Part shown: positions 55,140 to 64,000 of the stretch, in pieces
Layout of the letters: every line of letters begins with the position of its first letter
Position numbering within the stretch: position 1 is the first letter of the stretch
Assembly (NCBI GenBank): GCA_030789695.1
Contig: CM061133.1
Location: 96,119,128 to 96,183,127, forward strand
Direction of reading: 5' to 3'
Source of the DNA: Scilla litardierei
Lineage: Eukaryota > Streptophyta > Magnoliopsida > Asparagales > Asparagaceae
DNA: 64,000 nucleotides
The notes under the pieces: generated by a model
The model's input: only the letters and a program-made list of their open reading frames with translations
Told to the model about the DNA's origin: nothing
The model's database searches: none
Made by a program: the position numbers and the translations under genes

Positions 55140-55460
55140 AACTACAAGAAAACTAACTATTGGCAACGACAAAAGTCGTTGCTAAAAGTCCAAAGTCGTT
55201 TCCATAGATATCTATGGCAACGAGAATTTGTCGTTGCTATGTCGTTGTGACCCCCCGTTACCAACGATATTGGCAACGACAAAATAGTCGTTGCTATAGA
55301 TACTTTTGGCAACGCCATTTGTCGCTGCGAAACGCTGTCAGAAATTGTGATAAAGGGTCGTTGCCATTGGTGTGTCAGATATAGGCTACGACCTGTGTCG
55401 TTGCCATTACGATCAACGGCAACGACCTATGTCGTTGCCATTGCGATAGGTCAATGGGAT
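55140..55460. repeat. Subterminal repeat array of CACTA 2
   Basis: About ten copies of GGCAACGAC or its complement GTCGTTGCC, in both orientations, often joined by AAAA or ATA. They would bind the accessory transposase. Confidence 0.88.
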
Positions 55461-55651
55461 CAGTAACGAAGCCCAGACATCCAGCTTCTGCCTCAAATGA
55501 TCATCACATGTCATGTGTTCCCCATCCATTACAAAAATTGAAGTCTCCAGTAGGCACAATGCTTTTGCTTCCCTTGCCTCGATATACATAGCTGGGCAAC
55601 TCCAATATTGCTCATCTGTTCAGCGCAAAAACATCCTTCACAATCACAGTT
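55460..55651 (-). pseudogene. Possible captured exon, unknown protein
   Basis: After an acceptor-like CGCTGAACAG (minus, about 55643-55652) the frame reads EQYWSCPAMYIEAREAKALC, then LLETSIFVMDGEHMTC and DDHLRQKLDVWASLL. It is open for about 60 codons into the subterminal repeats. Codon choice looks like real coding DNA, but I cannot name the family. It may be the final exon of a captured host gene or of a transposon accessory gene. Confidence 0.35.
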
Positions 55652-55945
55652 CAATTGAAATTAACCAAACATCCAGAATCAGCTATTACATTGGAACATA
55701 GATAAGAAAATGAGAAGTTAAATTAAATTTTGGATAAACTTAAAGATATGTAAATGGTTCAAACAATCAGAATCAGCTATTACAACTGAGCATGGCTAGG
55801 AAAATAAGAAATTAAATTAAATTTTGGATAAACATAAAGATACGTAAATAGTTCATATAAATGTGCACCTATAAATGTGTACCTGAACATAGTATCCTCC
55901 GGTGAGGAGAAACAACATGAGCACTAAAGAGGCCATTGGTTAATC

Positions 55946-56274
55946 ATGATGCTGGATGCTACAATGTGCCCAGCGCGACTGCTACCTGACTCGATCCCAG
56001 CAGCCTTCTTCAGGTACCAAGTGACTGAGGGAGACTTCACCGTAAACTCGAATGCGTTGTCATTGAATGCCGCTATTGTGACAGCCATTACCCTATCAGG
56101 CTTGTATTTCTGTGTTCCCACATTGAAATCCTTACAAAATGCCATCAAGTTGAGACGATGCTGACTAAGTGCTGGTCCGACTGCTGGGGCTGGCCGAGCT
56201 GCCTCTGCAGGGACAGTAAGACGTATTGTAGCTAAGACAGGACGCCGGACTGCGACATCTTTCAAGATTGGCAT
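55946..56274 (-). pseudogene. Captured exon of mitochondrial ribosomal protein L11 (uL11m)
   Basis: From ATG 56274 the minus strand encodes about 108 residues that follow plant mitochondrial L11 closely: MPILKDVAVRRPVLATIRLT, the PAPAVGPALSQHRLNLMAFC region and EFTVKSPSVTWYLKKAAGIE, then GSSRAGHIVASSIM. The rRNA-binding C-terminal half (HVYEIAK... onwards) is absent, and the frame runs out soon after, so only the first exon was taken. Several family-invariant positions are changed (AEAARP for AGGARP, AVGPALS for PVGPALG), suggesting loss of constraint although the frame is open. It sits within CACTA 2 next to other gene pieces. Confidence 0.85.
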
Positions 56275-56685
56275 GTTCCAAGGAAACAAAGTTAATCCCT
56301 TAACTAATAAAGCACTGCTTCCTAACTAATGCTTTAGGGTACATAAGCCAACATGCAAACAAGAAACTGCCAAAATTTATCAAATTTACAGTGTTAGACT
56401 GTAGAAGATTTATCTTTAATAGAAATGAAATTATGCATGTGTGTACTGAATTACACATCTTTATAACCATCTATGTTTGCATATTGCAAATACAATCTTT
56501 CCACAAAATACCATACAAGGGACAAAACTTTACAAGCGCACAAAATGATGATTCAGCAGAAAAAAAGAAGGTAATGAAATATTAAAAATAAAAGGTCATT
56601 AGATTTTAAAACAATTTTTATCATGCATACGACATGAATAATAACAAAGCCAAGTAGAAAAATTCCGCCATGCGCCATTGCATAC

Positions 56686-56817
56686 CTCCCCGCCTGCGGC
56701 AAATCTAGAACTGTCAGTGCTAAAAGCCAGACATTTTTTAGCACCAACAGACTGAAGAGGCAGAATATCATTTTCATGAAGCTTTATGCTGGTTCTAGAC
56801 TATGCAGCTCAAACAAT
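56686..56817 (-). pseudogene. Captured exon of a SEC12-like WD40 protein (PHF1 type)
   Basis: Bounded by AATATGCAG acceptor (56818 on the minus strand side) and GAG|GTATGC donor (56685). The exon reads RLFELHSLEPA, then after a lost base KLHENDILPLQSVGAKKCLA and FSTDSSRFAAGGE. The LPLQ.VG..KCLAFS.D.SRFAAGG pattern is that of plant SEC12-like proteins, the WD-repeat exchange factors for SAR1 at the ER that include the phosphate transporter traffic facilitator PHF1. The one-base loss near 56782 breaks the frame. Intact splice signals indicate capture of genomic DNA rather than of a spliced message. Confidence 0.7.
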
Positions 56818-56879
56818 CTGCATATTCAAAACCAGCGCAAACTGAAAATCCATATCATCTATACACAAGAAAAGATACA

Positions 56880-57030
56880 TGGAAAATGATTATTGAGACT
56901 TCCAACTGAAGGTACGTAGAACCCAAACTGCCCATCTTACTGTAGCTAATGTGGCAAGAAACACTTTCAACAAGAAATACATATAAAGACGCAAAATGTC
57001 GATACACAAGTAACACAACCCTGCAAAGGG
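56880..57030. repeat. Diverged repeat also present at 63300-63450
   Basis: Shared pieces are ATGATT.TTGAGACTTCCAA, CTACTGTAGC, AGAAA.ACTTTC and CCGATACACA..AC. A third, weaker copy of the last part lies at 63855-63890. These units flank the chromovirus insertion and may be an internal CACTA repeat. Confidence 0.6.
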
Positions 57031-57159
57031 GAAAAAAATCATAATGGAAGGAATAAATAGGATGAAAACAAACAAACAACACAAGTGTTTGACATGCAAG
57101 CAAAAGATTTCCACATGACAGAAGTACCCAAATACAAGCCTTAATTCTACATGTCATAA

Positions 57160-57512
57160 TGTTAGGAACTAACAAAGATGGAATTTTTATTAGAAAACAA
57201 ATAGCAAAATAGAAAGATAATTGAGCACAAAAGAGGTGTGCTCTCCTCCCAAGACGCCTAGAGGACGTCCGCACTCGTCTACCTATGGAATCACCAAATA
57301 ACAATCATCAAATTAGCATAGGCATACAATAGAGACTCCCCCCTATTTATAATAGAGACTAGGGCAATCCTAAGACTAGGGGGATTAGGCAATTCTAGGA
57401 CTAGGGGGATTGGGCAATTCTAGGACTAGGGGGACTCGGGGCCAAGAGGGGTTGCGGGCGGGGCCTGCGGGTGTAAACCCGCAGGGGCTGCGGCTGGGCC
57501 AGAGGCCCATCA
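57160..57512 (-). repeat. 3' LTR of the chromovirus
   Basis: 353 bp. It contains three tandem copies of a GGCAATTCTAGGACTAGGGGGATT-like unit (about 57363-57430). The minus-strand promoter CTATTATAAATAGGGG lies near 57345. Confidence 0.95.
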
Positions 57513-57535
57513 ATACTCCCCCCCAAAGAGCCCCC
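57513..57535 (-). promoter_or_regulatory. Polypurine tract of the chromovirus
   Basis: The minus strand reads CTCTTTGGGGGGGAGTAT up to the 3' LTR. Confidence 0.85.
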
Positions 57536-58857
57536 TTGTCCTCAAGGTGGAAGTCTGGAAAGCGTGCCACCATATCATCCATGTATTCCCACGTGCTGTC
57601 GTGCTCTGGTAAGCCCCTCCACTGCAGTAGTACATGCCTCTCGCCTGTGTAACTCTGCCGAACACCTTTTAGCAACTCGGGCTCCATCCTCACCTCCATA
57701 TCCGCAGTAAGGGTCTCTGGTAATGTATGGGAAGAGGTGTGGTTGCCAATGGCCTGGCGCAACTGTGAGACATGGAAGACTGGGTGAATGGTAGATCCTG
57801 GGGGTAGGCGTAATCTGTAAGCCACCGGTCCTATCCTCGCCGCGACCTCGAAAGGTCCAAAATACCTCGGCGCCAACTTTTCATTCCTCCTATGAGCCAC
57901 CGACCTCTGCCTGTAGGGCCTTAGCTTTAGATAGACCATATCACCGGCCTCAAAGTGCACGTCTCGACGGTGTAAGTCTGCCCGAGCCTTCATCACCTGC
58001 TGAGCCCTCGCCAAGTGGAGCTTCAGCTCCTCTAGAATCAAGTCCCTCTCTGCCAAGTACTGCTCGACATCTGATACCGGAGTAGTCTCATGACCGTAAT
58101 GAAGTAAGTGTGGAGGATCCCTACCATACAAAATCCTGAAAGGTGTAGTCTGCGCCGCTGTGTGATATGAAGTATTGTACCAGTATTCCACCCACGGCAG
58201 CCAACGTGCCCACTCCTTAGGATTCTCCGAGATGAAGCATCGTAGGTAAGTCTCCACACTCCTATTGACTATCTCCGTTTGACCGTCAGTCTGGGGATGA
58301 TAAGCTGTGATCCGCTTCAAGGCCGTCCCTTGTAGTCTAAAAAGCTCCTGTCAAAACTTGCTCTGGAATACCGTGTCTTTATCCGAGACTATGGACTTTG
58401 GCGGACCATGCAAACGAATGACCTCTCTCACAACAATCTCTGCCACTGAAACGGCGCTGTAAGGATGCTTAAGCGGGATAAAATGTGCGTATTTGCTGAG
58501 GCGGTCTACCACAACAAAAATGACGCTGTAACCGCCCGACTTAGGCAATCCATCGATGAAGTCCATAGAGAGGTCCTCCCAAACTCTGCCTGGTAAAGAT
58601 AGCGGCTGTAGTAGGCCTCCTGGGGACATGGCCTGATATTTGTGACGCTGGCACACGTCACACTCTGCCACCATCCTTGCCACATCCTTCTTCTGTCCCT
58701 TCCAGTAGACCTCCCGTGATAGCCGCTTGTAGGTCTTGAGGACTCCAGAATGTCCTCCTATAGCACTGCTGTGGAACTCCCAGAAGATGGTCGGTATAAA
58801 AGTAGAAGTACTCGGTATCACCAGCCTCCCCCAGTAAAGTAGCCGCCCATCCTGCAA
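57513..58857 (-). pseudogene. Integrase with chromodomain (chromovirus pol C-terminal part)
   Basis: The zinc region has H, H, C, C in HSSAIGGHSG and CDVCQRHK. The catalytic triad lies in MDFIDGLPKS, VSDKDTVF and DGQTEIVNRS. The GPY/F-type region (YFGPFEVAARIGPVAYRLRL) is followed by a chromodomain (LLKGVRQSYTGERHVLLQW, LPEHDSTWE) ending FPDFHLEDK at about 57540. The chromodomain would direct insertion to modified chromatin. A TGA at about 58348-58350 breaks FQSKF|QELF, where the family has Trp. The frame has no stop before the LTR and reads on to about 57385. A frameshift near 58880 separates it from RNase H. Confidence 0.92.
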
Positions 58858-58860
58858 AGA

Positions 58861-60670
58861 ATATCCCGGGTACTCAGTCGACCCCCTGTAAAAGGGCCTC
58901 TCGTATAACCTCCAACTCCGGGTCCTGCTCCACCTCCTGCTACAGTGGGCCCCAATCCTCTAGAATCGACACCGTAAGGGCTGCTAACTCCGTCGCTTCC
59001 TCCCGCCGAGATAACGCATCTGCTGCCTTGTTCTCCAATCCCAGGCGGTACTCGATCTCGAACCTGTAGCCCATCAGCTTTCGCAGCCACTTCTGATGTT
59101 CCTCTGCTACCATCCGCTGCTCTAACAGGTATTTTAAGCTCAGCTGATCCGTGCGCACTATGAAGCTCCGTCCCAATAAATATGGTCTCCACTTCTGTAT
59201 GGACAAGACTATCGCCATCAGCTTCCTCTCATAGACCGATCGCAATCGGGCCCTCGTGGTCAGCACCTGGCTGTAGTAAGCTATGGGACGCTGCTCCTGC
59301 ATCAGTATTGCTCCCAGCCCATGTCCTGATGCGTCCGCCTCTACTACGAATGGTCTGGTGAAGTCGGGCAACGCCAATACTGGCACAGTGATCATTGCCC
59401 TTTTCAGGGCCTCAAAAACTGTCGTCGCCTCCCCCCAGTGGAACTGATCCTTCTTCAATAACTCCGTCAATGGCCAGGCGATCGTCCCATAACCCTCTAC
59501 AAATCTGCGGTAGTAACCTGTAAGGCCCAAGAAGCCCCGTAGCCCTCTGAGAGTAGTAGGGCGCGGCCAGTCCAGCATGGCTGCTATCTTCGCTCTATCG
59601 GCGGCTACCCCTCTTGCTGAGACCATGTGTCCCAGATACTCCACCTGCGGCTGCCCGAATAGACACTTTTTTCTGTTCAAATATAGCTGGTGGTACTGCA
59701 GCTCCTAAAAAACCACCTGCAGGTGGTCCAAATGCTCCTCCAGAGTACGACTTTACACCAAAATATCGTCGAAAAAGACTAGTACAAATCGTCTGAGAAA
59801 GGGACGGAATACCTTATTCATGAGAGCCTGAAAGGTGGCCGGGGCATTGGTCAACCCAAAGGGCATGACCAGGAACTCGTAGTGGCCCTCATGCGTCCTG
59901 AACGCTGTCTTGGGCACATCCTCCCGTCGCATCCGTATCTGGTGATAGCCTGACTTAAGATCTAGCTTGCTGAACCAGGCTGCTCCGTGTAGCTCGTCCA
60001 GGAGCTCATCAATCACAGGTATCGGGAATTTATCAGGGACCATCTCCTTGTTCAGCGCCCTGTAGTCCATGCAAAACCGCCAACTACCATCCTTCTTCTT
60101 CACTAGCAACACTGGGCTGGAGAACGGGCTTACGCTCGGCTGGATCACCCCTGCCTGCAGCATCTCAGAAACCATCCTCTCTATCTCGTCCTTCTGATGC
60201 TGAGGGTATCGGTAGGGCCGCACGCTAATCGGGGAGACACCCTCTCGTAGAACTATGGCGTGCTCGTGGTCCCGTGGTGGTGGAAGGCCCCGAGGCTCCT
60301 GGAAGATCTCCTCAAACTGGTCCATCAGCTGCTGAACCTCTCCTGGGATGGGCTGCTCTGTACTGGCCTCTGCGCCTCCCTCACCTGTCAAAGAGTACAG
60401 CTCTACTAGGTATCTGCCTCCCTCTGTCTGGATGGTCCTAAACATGGTCTTCAAAGAGACCAAAACTCTGCAGAGGATAGGGTCTCCCTGGAGTATCACT
60501 GCTCGTCCCGCCTCCTGAAACTCCATCCGTAGCAGCTTCCAATTTATGGTCATCTCACCTAAGGTCTGTAGCCATGTCATGCCGAGGATGACGTCTGTGC
60601 TCCCCAGGTCTAGGGGTAAAAAGTTGCAATGATCTGTATCCCCTACATGGTCAGCACCAACCCCCTGCAA
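58861..60670 (-). pseudogene. Reverse transcriptase and RNase H of the chromovirus
   Basis: Reverse transcriptase blocks appear in order: [61 protein letters not shown] and the catalytic LVFFDDILV (about 59752-59790). A TAA follows at 59750-59752 and a TAG at about 59705-59707 inside VF|ELQYHQLYLN. RNase H then has VEADASGHGLGAIL, ELKLMAIV-type ERKLMAIVLS, and FIVRTDQLSLKYLLEQR, with the tether end NKAADALSRRE. A TAG at about 58940 ends the frame at EDWGPL. The Asp/Glu residues of both active sites are intact; only stops and one shift disable it. Confidence 0.93.
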
Positions 60671-60990
60671 ACTCCGCGGCTGCTCTCCTTCTTCCCCGTC
60701 CCCATCATCACACTAAAGCTACCGCAGTCTGTCAGCTGAAGTCCAAGCTGTGTCACCACCCTCCTGGAAATGAAATTGTGGGTAGCCCCGCTATCAATCA
60801 GCACAGTCACCTCCTGGTCGCCGACCTCTCCCCTCAGCTTCATGGTATGGTTTGGTGTGAACCCTATCACGGAGTTGAGGGACACCTCCGCCACGTCCAA
60901 CTGCTGGCCCTCCAGCTCCTCCTCTCCCTCAGCGGCCTCCTCCTCGACATCAGACCTGCCGTCGTCGTCCTCCAACAGGATCACCTGGAG
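60643..60990 (-). pseudogene. Aspartic protease of the chromovirus
   Basis: An acidic stretch (EDDDGRSDVEEEAAEGEEEL) is followed by the active-site motif VLIDSGATHNFIS near 60765-60805. The frame ends at LVLTM with a TAG at about 60643. A one-base loss slightly downstream means the continuation ([20 protein letters not shown]) lies in the next frame, which already overlaps to 60670. Confidence 0.9.
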
Positions 60991-60999
60991 CTAGCGCCC

Positions 61000-62870
61000 C
61001 GCGCACCGGTGGCCTGGCGAAAACCGCTCATCGCACCGGAAACATAAACCCTTCTGCCGCTTTTCCCTCATCTCTGCGTCCGTCATGCGTCTGAACTGCC
61101 CCCCAGTCACTGGCGTGCTGCTCTTCTCACCAGTCTTCTCCCGGCTCGTCTAGGCCACCCCTGCGGTGGTACCGGATCCTCCAGCCCCAGATGGGGTGCC
61201 TCTCGAAGTCTGACTGCTGTAGCTGCCTCTGACCCGCCTATCCTCAGTCTGTGCGTCCTCCACCATCTGGGCCATCTCTATGACCTCTGAAAGCCCCTTG
61301 GGCTTGTAGGGTCTCACTGCTGCTATCAGACTGGGGCGCAGTCCCTTCAAAAAAGTACCCTCCAGTGACTCGTCAGACACCCCATGGACTCGCCTGGCTA
61401 GTGTCTTAAATCTCTCAATGTAATCCCGCACCGGCCCCTCCTGCCTGAGGGCGTACAACTGCTCGTGTAGGTTCCCCAGACGAGGGTCTCTAAACTTCTC
61501 CAGCACCATGTCCTTCAGCTCCTCCCAGCTCCTAATCTGTTGCCGCCTCTCTGTCCACTGGTACCATCCCAAGGCACGCCCCTCCATGCAGATCGCTGCC
61601 GCCTCCAGCTTCTGGGCCTCGGTCATGTGATGCACCATGAAGTATCTCTCTGCGGTAAATAACCAGGCGTGTGGGTCCTCCCCAGAAAATAGAGGCATCT
61701 TCAGCTTCCGGACGCGGCAATCTCCTCCAAAACGCCCCTGCTCGGGCCTCCCCTCCTCTCTGTGCTGCGGACGGTAATGCCGACATCTCTCGTCCAGTGT
61801 CTCGTAGCGCCTAGGTGGTACCCCTCTGTGGCCCCCGTAGTCTCCACGGCGATCTCCACGCCGCCCCTCAAAATCGCCCCAACCTGCGTCGTCGCTGAAT
61901 TCTGCCCCGTAGCCACCCCTACCGTCAGAATAATAATCTCTCCCGTGTCCGTTGTCGTAGTAAGGGTCCTCCGCTGCTGGTCGACGCTCCTGAGGGTCAA
62001 AATAGTCTCCCGAAAACTGCCCGTAACCCTCCTCGTTCGCTGTCCGCTGTCCGGGAGGCTCAAAAAAGTCATCTGGGGGCTGTCCACGTGTTCCCCGCCC
62101 TTCGGGAGGCTGCCAGGGGGGTTCCCGCCCCTGGTGGCCCCAGCTGGAGGTGCCGCCGCCCCCTGGCGGCTGCCAGGGGGCCTCTGGTCCTTCGCTGCAC
62201 ACAGGCGGGCCCCTCCAGGGCCCCCAGAGGGGCGGCAGGCCCTGCCGAGCCTCTGGCAGGGCCGACGGGCCCTGCCGGATGCCCGGCGGGGTCGCCGGGC
62301 CCTGCCGAGCCATGGAAGGGCTTGGCCGCCCCTGCTGTGGCCTGGCGAAGGCGGGGGAGGGTACCCCGCCTATTTCTCTTACCGGCCGACCCCCTGGATG
62401 CATGGGGGGGTTCGGCCGGCCTTCATCTTGGCCGTGGCTATCTCCGAGGGGGCGGGTAGGCCCCCCGCCCCTCCTTTGGCTCTCTTGCACCTTCCGCCGT
62501 ATATCCTCGCGGTAGTCCTCCCTCCATGGCTCCCCGTCATCTTCCTCGTCCATCTCCTCCACGTAATAGGATTGCTTTTGGGGGAAAGTCTCCTCCTTCA
62601 CCTTCTCCTTCTTCAAAGGTGCCGTCTTTTGCATCGGATTAGGGCTCCCATCGCCTTTGGAGTTTGTCGCCAATTGATTTAGGGCTCCCATCAATTGTGC
62701 GAATTGATCGTCGTGATTTGCTTGATTTGACGCCAATTGGGAATGAATGTAGTTAATTTCGCCATGGATTCGTCGTTTTCCGCCAAGGACTTTTTGATTG
62801 CATCAATTTCGCCTGTGAATTTCGCCTCCAACGCCTCAAATTTGTCTTGCGATCTTGTTGAAGCTGCCAT
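61000..62870 (-). pseudogene. gag of the chromovirus, with Pro/Gly/Arg-rich insert
   Basis: It starts at ATG 62870 (MAASTRSQDKFEALEAKFTG). A one-base shift near 62750-62790 puts the rest into the frame from 62745 on (SQLASNQANHDDQFAQLMGA). A long Pro/Gly/Arg-rich part (about 61750-62560) holds GPATPPGIRQGPSALPEARQ-like repeats. The capsid (Retrotrans_gag) follows: LPLFSGED-type KMPLFSGEDPHAWLFTAERY, ALGWYQWTERRQQIRSWEEL and LRQEGPVRDYIERFKTLARR, about 61290-61700. A TAG at 61150-61152 interrupts before the zinc knuckle CFRCDERFSPGHRC (about 61005-61050), and another TAG at about 60990-60992 follows it. Confidence 0.92.
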
Positions 62871-62882
62871 GGATCGTCACGT

Positions 62883-62894
62883 GCTCCGATACCA
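62883..62894 (-). promoter_or_regulatory. Primer binding site of the chromovirus
   Basis: Minus strand TGGTATCGGAGC, one mismatch to the initiator tRNA-Met site, three bases inside the 5' LTR. Confidence 0.92.
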
Positions 62895-62897
62895 AAG

Positions 62898-63250
62898 TGT
62901 TAGAAACTAACAAAGATGGAATTTTTATTAGAAAACAAATAGCAAAATAGAAAGATAATTGAGCACAAAAGAGGTGTGCTCTCCTCCCAAGACGCCTAGA
63001 GGACGTCCGCACTCGTCTACCTATGGAGTCACCAAATAACAATCATCAAATTAGCATAGGCATACAAGAGAGACTCCCCCCTATTTATAATAGAGACTAG
63101 GGAAATCCTAGGACTAGGGGGATTAGGCAATTCTAGGACTAGGGGGATTGGGCAATTCTAGGACTAGGGGGACTCGGGGCCAAGAGGGGTTGTGGGCGGG
63201 GCCTGCGGGTGTAAACCTGCAGGGGCTGCGGCTGGGCCAGAGGCCCATCA
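62898..63250 (-). repeat. 5' LTR of the chromovirus
   Basis: 353 bp; the target duplication CATAA follows at 63251-63255. The TATA box (minus CTATTATAAATAGGGG) is near 63085. Confidence 0.95.
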
Positions 63251-63255
63251 CATAA

Positions 63256-64000
63256 CTCATAAGTAGCTAAAAGTATGTTTCCATTCAGGAAAGAATGAGG
63301 AGATAATGATTGTTAAGATTTCCAAACAATGGTCAATGTAGAATCCAACTGCATCATCCCAGAACTACTGTAGCAGGAACCACTTTCGGTAAGAAATGCA
63401 AATAGAAAGCAACATACCGATACACACAGTCCTGCAGTTTGACAAGTTGCTGTTTGAAAATCAGAGAACTGAAATATAACCTATGGTTTGCTCTGCAATA
63501 ATTAAACCTATACTAAAATGCGGTGAAATAGTTTAAAAAAAATTAATAGTATATAGGTATATAAATAGAATTAATAATTGCAAAGAAACAGGTTAGTTAC
63601 TATTAACGATGAATGTATCCTACAAGGTACCCATCCATGTACCAAATGGACTATATATAAAATTTACCATCTACATCGAATAGTTCAACACAAATACAAA
63701 GAATATGATAAAATGCAGTAAAGATTTGTATTAGAGGGAATATGTGGGGGGGAATGATTTTTTGGGAACCTGTGAAAAGCCTGGTAATCCAACAGACAAT
63801 CTTTCCAAAAATACTTTCGCAAGTCACGCTCAACAATAATAGAATAAGGTGCTACCAATGCCTATACATACACCTGCAGTTTGGCAAGGTGATGACAAAA
63901 GAAGGAACTTGAGAAGTTTTCTGACCAACTTCTTCGTAACTGCAAAAAATCTAGAAGATTCTGCCAAATTTCTGGAAATGAAAATGATATGCACTCTAAT
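63256..64000. other. CACTA 2 interior right of the chromovirus
   Basis: A/T-rich. It contains the second copy of the 56880-57030 repeat (63300-63450) and a weak third part near 63860. On the minus strand a TTTTTTGCAG acceptor at about 63940-63950 precedes an open stretch, but no protein is recognisable. Confidence 0.5.

Larger units (their letters stand above)
57160..63250 (-). mobile_element. Ty3/gypsy chromovirus (minus strand), near-complete
   Basis: LTRs of 353 bp (57160-57512, 62898-63250), 7 differences (2.0%), TG...CA ends and the target duplication CATAA (57155-57159, 63251-63255). It has a primer site for initiator tRNA-Met, a G-rich polypurine tract, and gag-PR-RT-RH-IN order with a chromodomain at the C terminus. 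The short LTR and the C-terminal FPDFHLEDK are most like the Reina lineage. It is structurally complete but carries about seven stops and three or four frameshifts. Confidence 0.96.
55140..64000. mobile_element. CACTA (En/Spm) element 2 carrying host gene fragments, open at window end
   Basis: It begins ACTACAAGAAAAC at 55141; the first C of the CACTA terminus appears as A at 55140. It is followed by dense GGCAACGAC/GTCGTTGCC subterminal repeats to 55455. Similarity of the flanking LTR stops at the same point. The interior holds exon-like pieces of unrelated host genes and a chromovirus insertion (57160-63250). No transposase is seen, and the other end lies beyond the window. Confidence 0.8.

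Noticed and set aside
1..64000. tRNA, rRNA or other structured RNA genes
   Set aside because: I looked for tRNA box motifs and rRNA-like blocks while reading and saw none that I could support; a tRNA/Rfam scan would settle it.

Overview
The window is a plant nuclear intergenic region made almost entirely of nested transposable elements. No complete host gene is visible. A land plant (probably an angiosperm; I cannot name the species) is indicated by Ty1/copia and Ty3/gypsy LTR retrotransposons with plant-type primer sites, a chromodomain gypsy element, CACTA transposons with a plant Transposase_24-like exon, and fragments of mitochondrial cob and of nuclear-type genes for mitochondrial ribosomal proteins.

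Left block (1-13573): a short-LTR copia element 'C' runs in from beyond the left edge and ends with its 3' LTR at 13573. It is split by a younger copia element 'A' (754-8188, TSD TTAGT, LTRs 7/605 different). Both have broken coding regions. Middle block (13574-38496): a low-copy-looking stretch holds microsatellites, uS11m-like and cob fragments and a possible Helitron terminus. It is followed by copia 'D' (17807-30844, minus, older, LTRs 8/112 different), which contains a CACTA element (18430-24189, TSD CCA) and a hAT-type element (29734-30487, TSD GATAAAAC). Next comes copia 'B' (31254-38203, minus, TSD AAATG, two identical 136-bp LTRs). B, C and D are one family. B and C share the same disabling frameshift although B is a very recent insertion, which points to movement in trans.

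Right block (38497-64000) is a one-sided nest. Gypsy 'G' (with a SIRE-like solo LTR inside its LTR) is interrupted by an Angela-like copia 'F' (with another SIRE-like solo LTR inside its 5' LTR). F is interrupted by a minus-strand gypsy-type element 'E', E by a second Angela-like LTR, that LTR by a second CACTA element carrying captured host exons (uL11m, SEC12-like WD40), and that CACTA by a nearly intact chromovirus (57160-63250, TSD CATAA). Only the innermost element closes inside the window, so the missing halves should lie to the right in reverse order.

Three themes recur: GC-rich palindromic arrays inside unrelated elements; copies moved although their proteins are dead; and stop codons in the chromovirus that look like CAG to TAG changes, as expected for decay of methylated cytosine. 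All coding sequences here are read as element genes or relics, and none is supported as a working host gene.
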